Shown here: positions 53,201-60,600 of the stretch, piece by piece
How positions within the stretch are numbered: the stretch's first letter is position 1
Layout: the number at the start of each line of letters is the position of its first letter
NCBI GenBank assembly: GCA_005772895.1
Contig: SXIH01000055.1
Span: 1 to 64,000, forward strand
Source: Bacteroidota bacterium
Lineage (GTDB): Bacteria > Bacteroidota > Bacteroidia > 2-12-FULL-35-15
Direction: 5' to 3'
DNA: 64,000 nucleotides
Translations under genes and position numbers: made by a program
Notes under the pieces: model-generated
Told to the model about the DNA's origin: nothing
Seen by the model: only the letters and a program-made list of their open reading frames with translations
Database searches by the model: none

Positions 53201-53779
53201 GTGAAGAGTTTGGATTTGGTAGATGAATCGCAAACACAAATTGTGAAAAATCTAAAATTGAACTTCAAAACCTTAGGGAAAAAATGTGGGAAGCACATGA
53301 AGTCGGTTCAAACTTTTGCAAACGAAAACGGACTCGCAATTATATCAGGAATAGAAAAAACCGGAAAATTTGAGATGAAATTTGATGGAGAAACCATTGT
53401 TTTGGAGACAGAAGATGTGGAAATTATCCCGGTTGACATTCCAGGATGGAAAGTGGCAAATTCGGGACAACTAACTGTGGCTCTGGATGTTACAATTTCT
53501 GAGGAATTACGTGAAGAAGGGTTGGCCAGAGAGCTGGTAAACCGTATCCAAAACCTCCGGAAGGACAGTAATTTGGACGTTACAGACCGAATAGACGTGA
53601 AAATTCAGAGAAATAATGCGATAAATTCAGCCATCAATAATAATTTGGACTATATTTGCGCGGAAATTTTGGCATCATCGCTCGAACTAGTTGATTCTGT
53701 GGAGGCTACAAAAGGCTCTGAAGTTGAATTAGACGAGGAGATAAAAACGATGATTACAATAACAAAACTACTTAACTAA
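50291..53779 (+). CDS. ileS: Isoleucyl-tRNA synthetase
   Basis: This class I synthetase has about 1162 residues from the ATG at 50291 (MSYKTYTGLNLSQTAKDVQK); the TTG 13 codons upstream lies in repeat DNA. The HIGH motif is PSANGLPGIHHVMARS and the KMSKS motif is NGQKMSKRLGNAVDPFETI. The CP1 editing domain is at about 200-410 (LAWTTTPWTLPSNTALAVG, EDGTGIVHIAPSFGADDF), and the anticodon domain follows 650. Between FKA and GDVYFLAW, at the start of the editing domain, VQSSKLESLKLQ is encoded by an in-frame AAAGTT repeat (50933-50965). Synthesis of Ile-tRNA is essential, so the insert must be tolerated. The downstream order DksA-like, lspA is typical of the phylum. Confidence 0.96.
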   Translation: MSYKTYTGLNLSQTAKDVQKTWDENKTFEKSISSREGKTPFVFYEGPPSANGLPGIHHVMARSIKDIFCRYKTQKGFQVKRKAGWDTHGLPIELSVEKTLGITKEDIGKKITVEEYNIACRKDVMKYTDVWADVTAKMGYWVDMEHPYITYDNKYIESVWWLLKNLHSKNSLYKGFTIQPYSPAAGTGLSSHELNQPGCYRDVKDRTATVMFKAVQSSKLESLKLQGDVYFLAWTTTPWTLPSNTALAVGKNIDYLAIKTYNPFSGNPITVIIANALFNKYFGLDAPFIAEGKSDGLVACGINTDTKELLPFEIKKGSRAFWKIISEFKGSDLAGISYEQLLPFAQPTDGDAFKVIIGDFVTTEDGTGIVHIAPSFGADDFRVAKQNGIGSLTLVDKRGKFLPEIKDGTFLYGEEYVKEAYLTDAEKEAEFKNQKTILEAAGKIKELKAYLSVDERIVLKLQEEGKLFKKETYEHSYPHCWRTDKPVLYYPLDSWFIKTTDYKDKMIALNKTINWKPESTGTGRFGNWLENLNDWNLSRSRFWGIPIPIWTSEDKSEQIVIGSVEELKKEIENAVAKKAMTENPLAKFTAGDMSETNYNTFDLHKPYADNIVLESNGKKLFREPDLIDVWFDSGAMPYAQLHYPFENKELIDNKKYYPADFIAEGVDQTRGWFFTLHAIGTMCFDSVAFKNVVSNGLVLDKNGQKMSKRLGNAVDPFETIEKYGPDATRWYMITNAAPWDNLKFDIEGIAEVQRKFFGTLHNTYSFFALYANVDNFNYKEGEIPMLERAEIDRWIISELNTLIKKVDEAYADYEPHRAGRYIESFVDEHLSNWYVRLCRRRFWKGDYSQDKIAAYQTLYRCLEVIAQLSAPIAPFFMDRLFTDLNAVTGRDKAQSIHLSDFPVSDTFLIDKDLEERMELAQKISSMVLSIRKKENIRVRQPLNKIQIPVLDDSYKAKIEAVKDLILSEVNVKSLDLVDESQTQIVKNLKLNFKTLGKKCGKHMKSVQTFANENGLAIISGIEKTGKFEMKFDGETIVLETEDVEIIPVDIPGWKVANSGQLTVALDVTISEELREEGLARELVNRIQNLRKDSNLDVTDRIDVKIQRNNAINSAINNNLDYICAEILASSLELVDSVEATKGSEVELDEEIKTMITITKLLN
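50933..50965. repeat. AAAGTT-type repeat inserted in frame in ileS
   Basis: GTTCAAAGTTCAAAGTTGG then AAAGTTTAAAGTTG make 33 bp (11 codons) with the same words as the intergenic repeat at 50223-50290. It encodes a Ser/Lys/Leu-rich insert at the start of the editing domain. Confidence 0.75.
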
Positions 53780-53792
53780 ATACATAATACGA

Positions 53793-54761
53793 ATGGCTAA
53801 AAAAGCGCAAAAAGGTAAACCAGCTAAGAAAGTTGCAAAACCTGCAAAAAAAGCGGCAGCAAAAAAGCCTGCAAAGAAAGCAGCTCCTAAAAAAGCAGCT
53901 AAACCTGCAAAGAAAGCAAGCAAACCAGCTAAAAAAGCTGTAGCAAAAAAAGTTGTTAAAAAAGCAGCACCTAAAAAAGCTTCCAAACCAGCTAAAAAAG
54001 CAGCTCCAAAGAAAGCAGCTAAGAAAGTTGTAAAAAAAGTAGCTAAGAAAATAGTTAAAAAAGTAGCTCCTAAAAAAGCAGCTAAAAAAGTTGTTGCAAA
54101 AAAGGTAGTAGCTAAACCTGCCCGTCCGGTAGGCGGGAAAGTTGCTAAACCTGTTGCAAAAGTTGTAGCTAAAAAAGTAGAAGTAAAGAAAGTTGCTCTG
54201 GCTAAACCAGTTGTTGTTGCAAAACCTGCTCCTATTGTTAAAGAAACAGTTGCAAAGAAAAAAAGTCGCGAGTTTGTAACGGACGATGATTATAGTTCTG
54301 ATGAAGCACCAATGGTGGTAGAATATAAAACACCTTCTATCCGTAAACCAATGGGTCCTGCACCTAAACCACATATCAATACAGATACTCGTACTCGTTA
54401 TTCTGATAATGAATTGAAAGAATTTAAAGAATTGATTCTTAAAAAATTAGGTGAAGCTCAAAAAGATTACGAATTATTAAAGAGCACACTTTCTCATAAA
54501 GACGATCACGGAACAGATGATACTTCTCCGACTTTTAAATTGTTGGAAGATGGTTCAGATGTTTTGTCAAAAGAAGAAACAGCTCATTTAGCTAGCCGTC
54601 AGGAAAAATTTATCCAAAATCTTCAAAATGCATTAATCCGTATTGAAAATAAAACTTACGGAATTTGCAGAGCAACAGGTAAATTGATTTCTAAAGAGCG
54701 CTTGAGAAGCGTTCCTCACGCTACATTGGCGATTGAAGCAAAACTTGAACAAAATTCTTAA
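53793..54761 (+). CDS. Histone H1-like Lys/Ala tail fused to a DksA/TraR-type domain
   Basis: The 322-residue protein has two parts. Residues 1-150 are a Lys/Ala/Pro repeat tail (KPAKKAAPKKAAKKV-type) like histone H1 or AlgP C-termini, likely to bind DNA non-specifically. Residues 200-322 are a DksA/TraR-like domain: NELKEFKELILKKLGEAQKD, a coiled hairpin, and NKTYGICRATGKLISKERLR. The four-Cys zinc site of DksA is reduced to one Cys, so it probably binds no zinc. PARPVGGK is encoded by a 21-bp repeat at 54117-54137. The gene follows ileS by 13 bp and precedes lspA. Binding to RNA polymerase, as by DksA, is inferred. Confidence 0.88.
   Translation: MAKKAQKGKPAKKVAKPAKKAAAKKPAKKAAPKKAAKPAKKASKPAKKAVAKKVVKKAAPKKASKPAKKAAPKKAAKKVVKKVAKKIVKKVAPKKAAKKVVAKKVVAKPARPVGGKVAKPVAKVVAKKVEVKKVALAKPVVVAKPAPIVKETVAKKKSREFVTDDDYSSDEAPMVVEYKTPSIRKPMGPAPKPHINTDTRTRYSDNELKEFKELILKKLGEAQKDYELLKSTLSHKDDHGTDDTSPTFKLLEDGSDVLSKEETAHLASRQEKFIQNLQNALIRIENKTYGICRATGKLISKERLRSVPHATLAIEAKLEQNS
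54117..54137 (+). repeat. PARPxGG 21-bp repeat, copy 3 (in coding sequence)
   Basis: CCTGCCCGTCCG-GT-AGGCGGG encodes Pro-Ala-Arg-Pro-Val-Gly-Gly in the Lys/Ala tail, the same frame and orientation as copies 1 and 2. The rest of the tail is AT-rich (AAA/GCT codons), so this GC-rich block stands out. Confidence 0.85.
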
Positions 54762-54781
54762 TACCATTACCCTGTTTTCAT

Positions 54782-54815
54782 AAAAGGCTGTTCTTAATTG
54801 AACAGCTTTTTTTTT
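54782..54815 (+). terminator. Intrinsic terminator after the DksA-like gene
   Basis: AAAGGCTGTTC and GAACAGCTTT form a stem (one bulged G) around TTAATT, followed by TTTTTTTTA. It separates the ileS unit from lspA. Confidence 0.8.
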
Positions 54816-54821
54816 ACTTTT
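54814..54821 (+). promoter_or_regulatory. -7 box upstream of lspA
   Basis: TACTTTTG matches TAnnTTTG and lies at the end of the preceding terminator, 46 bp before the GTG start of lspA. No well-spaced -33 TTG is seen. Confidence 0.4.
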
Positions 54822-54867
54822 GCCCAGAAGGAATTTCTTCTGAATAGTCCAATTAAATAACATATTT

Positions 54868-55557
54868 GTGAGAAGACCATTATTAATAGTATTCATTGTT
54901 TTATTGATTGATCAGATCATCAAGATTTATGTGAAAACACATTTTTTCTTAGGAGAAGAAGTTCACATGGCCGGTGATTGGGCAATCATTCATTTTACCG
55001 AAAACAAAGGAATGGCTTATGGGATGGAGTTTGGAGGCGAATTCGGAAAACTGTTTTTAAGTGTTTTCAGAATTGTTGCTGTAGGAGGAATTGGGTATTA
55101 TTTGTGGACATTGGCTAAAAAGAAAGAAGACAAATTATACATTGTTTGCATAGCATTAATTTTTGCTGGTGCAATTGGAAATATAATTGACAGTGCTTTT
55201 TATGGAATGTTATTCAGCGATAGTAATTATGAAGTTGCCCGTTTTATGCCTGAAGAGGGTGGTTACGCTTCATTTTTACATGGAAGTGTGGTCGACATGT
55301 TTTATTTTCCAATAATAGAAGGACATTTTCCTTCATGGTTTCCATTATGGGCAACAGAAGAATTTGAATTTTTCCGCCCCGTTTTCAACTTTGCAGATTT
55401 TTCAATTAGTGTAGGTGTTTCCATGATTATTTTATATCAAAAACGCTTCTTTGGAAAAAAGAAAAAGTCAGAAGACACATCGACTACGCTCAGTGTGACA
55501 GAGGGGATGGAAGCGCCAAAGGCAACAGAGCCCACAATAGATGAAGTAAGTCAATAA
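54868..55557 (+). CDS. lspA: Lipoprotein signal peptidase (signal peptidase II)
   Basis: The 229-residue inner-membrane aspartic peptidase removes signal peptides from prolipoproteins. It begins at GTG (RRPLLIVFIVLLIDQIIKIY). The family motifs are FTENKGMAYG, GAIGNIIDSAFYG, and the catalytic Asp143 (GSVVDMFYF) and Asp177 (FNFADFSI). Four membrane helices are visible. The protein is longer than E. coli LspA through a loop around 120-170, as is usual in Bacteroidota, and a C-terminal tail. That tail (SEDTSTTLSVTEGMEAPKAT) contains a TCGACTACGCTC repeat at 55476-55499. The SanA-like gene follows within 16 bp. Confidence 0.95.
   Translation: MRRPLLIVFIVLLIDQIIKIYVKTHFFLGEEVHMAGDWAIIHFTENKGMAYGMEFGGEFGKLFLSVFRIVAVGGIGYYLWTLAKKKEDKLYIVCIALIFAGAIGNIIDSAFYGMLFSDSNYEVARFMPEEGGYASFLHGSVVDMFYFPIIEGHFPSWFPLWATEEFEFFRPVFNFADFSISVGVSMIILYQKRFFGKKKKSEDTSTTLSVTEGMEAPKATEPTIDEVSQ
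55476..55499. repeat. TCGACTACGCTC hairpin repeat inside lspA
   Basis: CACATCGACTACGCTCAGTG then TGAC matches the intergenic hairpin repeat after the SDR gene in layout (xxxxTCGACTxCGCTCAxxxTGAC). It is read in frame in the cytosolic tail of LspA. Confidence 0.7.
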
Positions 55558-55572
55558 TTCATTTTCTCTGGA

Positions 55573-56238
55573 ATGAATTTTTCAAAAATAAAACGTTACT
55601 TCATTCTCATCACCCTTGCAGGTTTTATTTTTTCCTCTCTTCATTTTTATTACAATACTTTTTTACTACCGGGGTTTTTATTGAAAGAAGTAGTTTCTAA
55701 ACCAGTCGATGCGATTATTGTTCCAGGCGTTCAGTACAATGGATTAAAATGGAATACAGTAATGAAATGGAGAGTGTATTGGTCGGTTTACCTTTACAAA
55801 AGAGGTTTGACTAAAAACATTATTTACTCCGGAAGTGCTGTTTATTCACCATATAACGAAGCAACCATCATGGCTTTATATGCTGAAAAAATGGGTGTTC
55901 CAAAAGAACACATCTTTATTGAAACAAAAGCTGAACACACTACCGAAAATTTATATTATGGTTATGAGTTAGCAAAAGAAAAAGGATTTAAGAATATTGC
56001 ATTTGCCACAGATCCTTTTCAATCAAATATGATTTCACCGTATGTCCAAAAATTTAATTTGGATGTAAGTCTTGTTCCTATTGCCATACCTATTCTTCAA
56101 AAAATAGAAATGAGGGATTTTGAAATTGAAAGTTCAAAAGCCTATCAGTTGAATTTTATTTCCATTGAAATAAGAGAAACTCCAGAAGAAAGAGAATTTT
56201 ATTCTAAGGGTGGGAGGATTCCTGTTGAGAAAGAGTGA
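55573..56238 (+). CDS. SanA/YdcF-family (DUF218) membrane protein
   Basis: The 221-residue protein has one N-terminal membrane helix (RYFILITLAGFIFSSLHFYY). A DUF218 domain follows: DAIIVPGVQYNGLKWNTVMK, LTKNIIYSGSAVYSPYNEAT, PKEHIFIETKAEHTTENLYY, and NIAFATDPFQSNMISPYV. In E. coli SanA affects the cell-envelope barrier and vancomycin sensitivity; the biochemical role is unknown. The gene follows lspA at 15 bp spacing and is probably in one operon with it. The last codons run up to composite repeat DNA. Confidence 0.88.
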   Translation: MNFSKIKRYFILITLAGFIFSSLHFYYNTFLLPGFLLKEVVSKPVDAIIVPGVQYNGLKWNTVMKWRVYWSVYLYKRGLTKNIIYSGSAVYSPYNEATIMALYAEKMGVPKEHIFIETKAEHTTENLYYGYELAKEKGFKNIAFATDPFQSNMISPYVQKFNLDVSLVPIAIPILQKIEMRDFEIESSKAYQLNFISIEIRETPEEREFYSKGGRIPVEKE

Positions 56239-56267
56239 TTTTTTCGAAGCGCCAATCATTTTAAGAA

Positions 56268-56382
56268 CCGTCATTGCGAGTCCCGCTCCCGATAGTTATC
56301 GGGATTCGCGGGATGTGGCAATCTCTCACGATGAGAAAAAACGCAACCAATTAGGAGATCCCGTGTCGCGGCACGGGATGAC
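56268..56382. repeat. Composite dispersed repeat: CATTGCGAG...GGCAATCTC with two hairpins
   Basis: CGTCATTGCGAG and GGCAATCTCACGATGAG enclose CCCGATAGTTATCGGG (56288-56303, one base off the usual palindrome) within TCCCGC...GCGGGA. The ATCCCGTG...CACGGGAT repeat follows at 56357-56382, also seen at 18505. It lies between the convergent SanA-like gene and asd. Confidence 0.8.
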
Positions 56383-56403
56383 AGTTACGAAGAATGTGTC
56401 TAT

Positions 56404-57390
56404 CTAAATCAATTTCTTCCCAACCAAATACTCCGCAATCTGAATAGCATTAGTAGCAGCCCCTTTTCTAAGATTATCTGAAACAATCCACATGTTTAAT
56501 GTTTTTGCTTGTGTTTCATCTCTGCGTAGTCGACCAACAAATACCTCATCTTTATCATGCGCATCCATTGGCATAGGATATTTTAAATTTTTCACATCAT
56601 CCACTAAAATTACTCCCGGTGCATTTTGTAAAATGGTGCGTACTTCATTCAGATCAAAATCGTTTGCAAATTCCACATTAACACTTTCACTATGTCCGCC
56701 CATTACAGGAATACGAACAGTTGTAGCCGTTACACGAATGTTGTTATCCATAATTTTTTTGGTCTCGTTCACCATTTTCATTTCTTCTTTGGTGTAACCA
56801 TTATCTGTGAAAACATCAATCTGTGGAATCACATTCAAATCAATCGGATAAGCGTAAGCCATTTCTCCTTTTATTCCTTTGCGTTCGTTCATCATTTGAT
56901 CAACCGCTTTCACACCTGTCCCAGTTACCGATTGGTATGTAGAAACCACAATGCGTTGGATATTGTATTTTTTATGCAATGGATTTAATGCAACTACCAT
57001 TTGAATGGTTGAGCAATTCGGATTCGCAATAATTTTATCAGTAGCAGTTAATTCAGCTGCGTTGATTTCAGGGACAACTAATTTTTTTGTTGCATCCATT
57101 CTCCAAGCAGATGAATTATCAATTACAGTAATTCCTGCTGCAGCAAATTTCGGAGACCATTCCAGTGAAGTACCTCCTCCTGCAGAAAACAATGCTACAT
57201 TTGGTTTCATATCAATAGCAGTTTGCATTCCAACTACCTTGAACTTTTTCCCTTTATAAGAAACTTCCTTACCAATCGAACGCTCGGATGCTACAGGGAT
57301 TAGTTCTGTTACAGGAAAATTACGTTCTTCCAATACTTGAATCATTTTGGTGCCGACTAAGCCGGTTGCACCTACTACTGCTACTTTCAT
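56404..57390 (-). CDS. asd: Aspartate-semialdehyde dehydrogenase
   Basis: The 328-residue enzyme reduces aspartyl phosphate to aspartate semialdehyde with NADPH, the branch point to lysine/diaminopimelate, threonine and methionine. It has the nucleotide loop VGATGLVG (residues 6-13), the catalytic Cys126 (ANPNCSTIQMV), the substrate-binding Arg226 (TVRIPV) and the acid-base His233 (MGGHSES). The length is typical for the bacterial family. It is transcribed from a separate promoter behind a short Lys-rich open frame and an intrinsic terminator (see leader), suggesting control by lysine supply. It is needed for peptidoglycan synthesis. Confidence 0.96.
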   Translation of the reverse strand: MKVAVVGATGLVGTKMIQVLEERNFPVTELIPVASERSIGKEVSYKGKKFKVVGMQTAIDMKPNVALFSAGGGTSLEWSPKFAAAGITVIDNSSAWRMDATKKLVVPEINAAELTATDKIIANPNCSTIQMVVALNPLHKKYNIQRIVVSTYQSVTGTGVKAVDQMMNERKGIKGEMAYAYPIDLNVIPQIDVFTDNGYTKEEMKMVNETKKIMDNNIRVTATTVRIPVMGGHSESVNVEFANDFDLNEVRTILQNAPGVILVDDVKNLKYPMPMDAHDKDEVFVGRLRRDETQAKTLNMWIVSDNLRKGAATNAIQIAEYLVGKKLI

Positions 57391-57410
57391 ATGGTTTATT
57401 TTAAATAAAA

Positions 57411-57434
57411 AGACCTTTCCGTTTGGAAAGGCCT
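57411..57434 (-). terminator. Intrinsic terminator in the asd leader
   Basis: Minus strand AGGCCTTTCC (57434-57425), loop AAAC, GGAAAGGTCT (57420-57411), then TTTTATTT. The stem has 10 pairs with one G-U. It lies 20 bp before the asd start and 28 bp after the leader stop. A copy of the right arm, GGAAAGG, lies in the leader frame at 57477-57471 and could pair with the left arm instead. Confidence 0.75.
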
Positions 57435-57462
57435 TTGTGATTATACGTTTATATACAAAACA

Positions 57463-57522
57463 CTAGTTAACCTTTCCTGTCTGGAAGTGTTTCTTACCGT
57501 GTTTTTTATTTTTCAATGTCAT
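57463..57522 (-). CDS. Possible Lys-rich leader peptide of asd
   Basis: From the ATG at 57522 a 19-residue frame reads MTLKNKKHGKKHFQTGKVN; an ATG two codons upstream (57528) is also possible. Six of 19 residues are Lys, and two KK pairs are present. A TAnnTTTG promoter at 57538-57567 places it at the start of the message. Codons 15-17 (GGA AAG GTT) contain GGAAAGG, the competing segment for the terminator. These features fit an attenuation leader that stalls when charged tRNA-Lys is scarce. AT-rich DNA gives Lys codons by chance, so confidence is moderate. Confidence 0.45.
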   Translation of the reverse strand: MTLKNKKHGKKHFQTGKVN

Positions 57523-57537
57523 TTTCATTTGATGCGA

Positions 57538-57567
57538 CAAAGCTAATTTGTTTTTTTTAATTGGCAA
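57538..57567 (-). promoter_or_regulatory. Bacteroidota-type promoter for leader and asd
   Basis: Minus strand TTG (57567-57565, within TTTTTG) and TAGCTTTG (57545-57538) are separated by 19 bp. Transcription is expected to begin near 57534, giving a leader of about 12 nt before the ATG at 57522. Confidence 0.6.
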
Positions 57568-57641
57568 AAACTTTTGAGCAATTATTTAATCATTTCTTAA
57601 TTCAATTTTTCAGCCCTTTTTCCTATATTTACTAGATATTT

Positions 57642-60600
57642 ATGATAGGAATGCGGTCGATAGTACTACTCTTTTTATTCATTACTTCTTTTGCAACAGC
57701 TCAGGTAACTGATAATTTCACAGATGGTGATTTTACTGCTGCGCCTGTGTGGAGTGGTGATGCAGCAGAGTTTATTGTAAATGCATCACAACAATTGCAA
57801 TTAAATAACACTGTTGCCGGAGCGAGCTATCTTTCAACTCCCAGTCCGGGTGCTTCTTTCGATAATTTTCAATGGAATTTTTACATCAAACAAACATTTG
57901 CTCCATCCGGAAGTAATTATGGAAGGGTGTATCTGGTTTCCGATCAAGCCAATTTGGAAGGGTCTCTAAATGGTTATTACTTACAGTTTGGTGAAGCAGG
58001 TAGTTTGGATGCAGTGGAATTATTCCGTCAAACCGGATTAACAAGCACTTCCGTATGCAGAGGAATAAACGGAGAAATAGCAGCCTCATTTGCTGTTGGA
58101 ATTAAAGTTACCCGCGATGCAGTTGGAAACTGGAGTTTGTATGTCGACCCTGCCGGTGGAACAGCCTATGGATTAGAAGCTACAGGAACTGATAATACTT
58201 ATACTACCACAAGTTTTTTTGGCGTAGCGTGTGTTTACACCATCAGCTCAGCAACTAAATTTTATTTTGATGATTTTTATAACGGTGCTATCATAGTAGA
58301 TGTTACCGCACCATCCATTGTTTCATCAACCGTAATATCAAGTACACAAGTGGATGTTTTGTTTGACGAAAATGTAGATTTAACTACTTCACAAACCCTT
58401 ACGAATTATTCTGCAGATAACGGATTAGGAAATCCTTCAGTTGCTACCCGCGATGTTACAAATTTAAGTTTGGTGCATTTAACTTTTGCAACAGCATTTA
58501 CAAATGCATTATTAAACACATTGACAGTAATAAATGTGCAAGACATGAGTGCGAATGCTATCACTACTGCAAACACAGCCTTTACTTATTTCGCGCCAGT
58601 AACGGCAATATATAAAGACATTATCATAAACGAAATTTTTGCTGATCCTTCTCCTGTTGTCGGACTTCCTACTTTTGAATTTATAGAAATTTATAATAAA
58701 AGCACCAACACATTTGATTTGAATGGATGGAAGTTTACAGATGGAAGCACTACAGGAACATTAGGAACTTTTATTTTAGCGCCAAACGAATATTTAATTC
58801 TTTGTCCGATTGCTGATACAGCATCTTTTTCTCCTTTTGGAAATACTCTTGGACTAACAAGCTTTCCTTCCTTAAACAATACGGGAGATAATTTACAATT
58901 ACAAGACAATACACTTGTTGTAATAGATTCGGTTAATTATATCGATGGTTGGTATCAAGATGCAATAAAGGATGATGGTGGTTGGACATTGGAATTAATT
59001 AATCCGAATGCACCACTTGCTTGTCCTGCAATAAGCAATTGGATTGCATCTACAAATGCTTCTGGTGGAACGCCAGGAATTCAAAACAGTGTTTATTCAA
59101 TTGTTGCTGATGTAACATCTCCAACTATTGCAAGTGTTACTGTTGTAGATTCAACTCATATCACGGTTTGTTTTTCGGAAGCTTTGGATGCTTCACAATT
59201 AACGCTTCCTGCAAATTTTTTCATCAGTAATGGAATCGGAAATCCATTAACGGATACTGCAAATCTTGCACTTACTTGTGTGGATTTAGTTTTAGGAACA
59301 TCCTTAATGTCGGACTCAACGTATACACTAACATTATCAAATCAAAGTGACTGCTCCGGAAATATTCTTACACCTGCTACAATAAATTTTTCCTATTACA
59401 TTGTAAAACCATACGATGTAGTATTCAACGAAATAATGGCGGATCCGGATCCTGTGCTAACTATCTTACCTAATAATGAATATGTAGAGTTGTATAATAA
59501 CACACCTTTTCCTATAAATTTAAATGATTGGAGTTTTACAGCAGGAAGCAGCACGAAAATTTTACCTGCTTTTATAATTCCGGCTGATAGTTTTATTGTA
59601 TTAACATCTGCTTTAGGTTTAGCGGGAATGCCAGCGGGAATAAATGCTGAAGCTTTAATCAGTTTTCCTTCCTTAACAAATACTGGACAAACACTTACTT
59701 TAAGAAACCCGCAAGGAACGGTTATATCAACAGTTTCTTATACCGATTATTGGTATCAGGATGCAATTAAAAAAGATGGAGGATATAGTTTAGAACAAAT
59801 TGATCCAACAAATCCATGCGAAGGTGAAACTAACTGGAAAGGTTCAAATAGTGTAAACGGTGGAACACCGGGAACTCAAAATTCGGTTTATGCAAGCAAT
59901 CCCGATGTTGCTCCTCCACAAGTTGTCCGTGTGAGTGTAATTTCAGTTGATACTATTCAATTATATTTTAATGAAGCCTTGGATAGTGCTTCAATGATTA
60001 ATCTTGCGATTTATACAATTGACAACAGTATTGGAAATCCAACAAGCATTCAAGTGATTGCTCCCGATTATAAAAGTGTGAGATTAAGTTTAGGAACAAC
60101 TTTATCCATCGGAACAATTTATACCATCACTGTAAACAATGCGATTACTGATTGTGTTGGAAATCCTTTGGGAGCAGATAATTCAGCTCGTTTCGCAATT
60201 CCTGAGCCCGCTTCTCCAAACGATATTGTGATTAACGAAATTTTATTTAACCCAGCTACTCCCGGAGTTGATTTTGTAGAAATTTATAATCGTTCGAATA
60301 AAGTCATTGATTTAAAAACAATTTTTATTTCAGAATACGATACAATTACAAATATGATTATTGGTCCGGAAACTATTTCTACAGATGGCTATTTAATTTT
60401 CCCTCAGGAATATATTTTGTTAAGTGAAAATGGAGCATTTGTTCAAACACAATTTGCAACAACAAATCCGGAAGGGTTTTTAGATATGAATAATCTTCCG
60501 ACAATGAACGATGACGGAGGAACAGTTTGTTTATCAACAGCAACCGACATCATTGATAATTTTAAATATTACGACAATATGCATTTTGGATTGCTAACTG

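Noticed and set aside
53772-54374. 200-residue open frame on the minus strand, rich in Cys/Phe
   Set aside because: It is the antisense of the Lys/Ala repeat tail; its odd composition is the mirror of AAA/GCT codons and it has no start context or domain.
57390-57641. Lysine riboswitch upstream of asd
   Set aside because: The leader is far too short for the five-helix lysine aptamer and lacks its conserved core; an attenuator peptide fits better.
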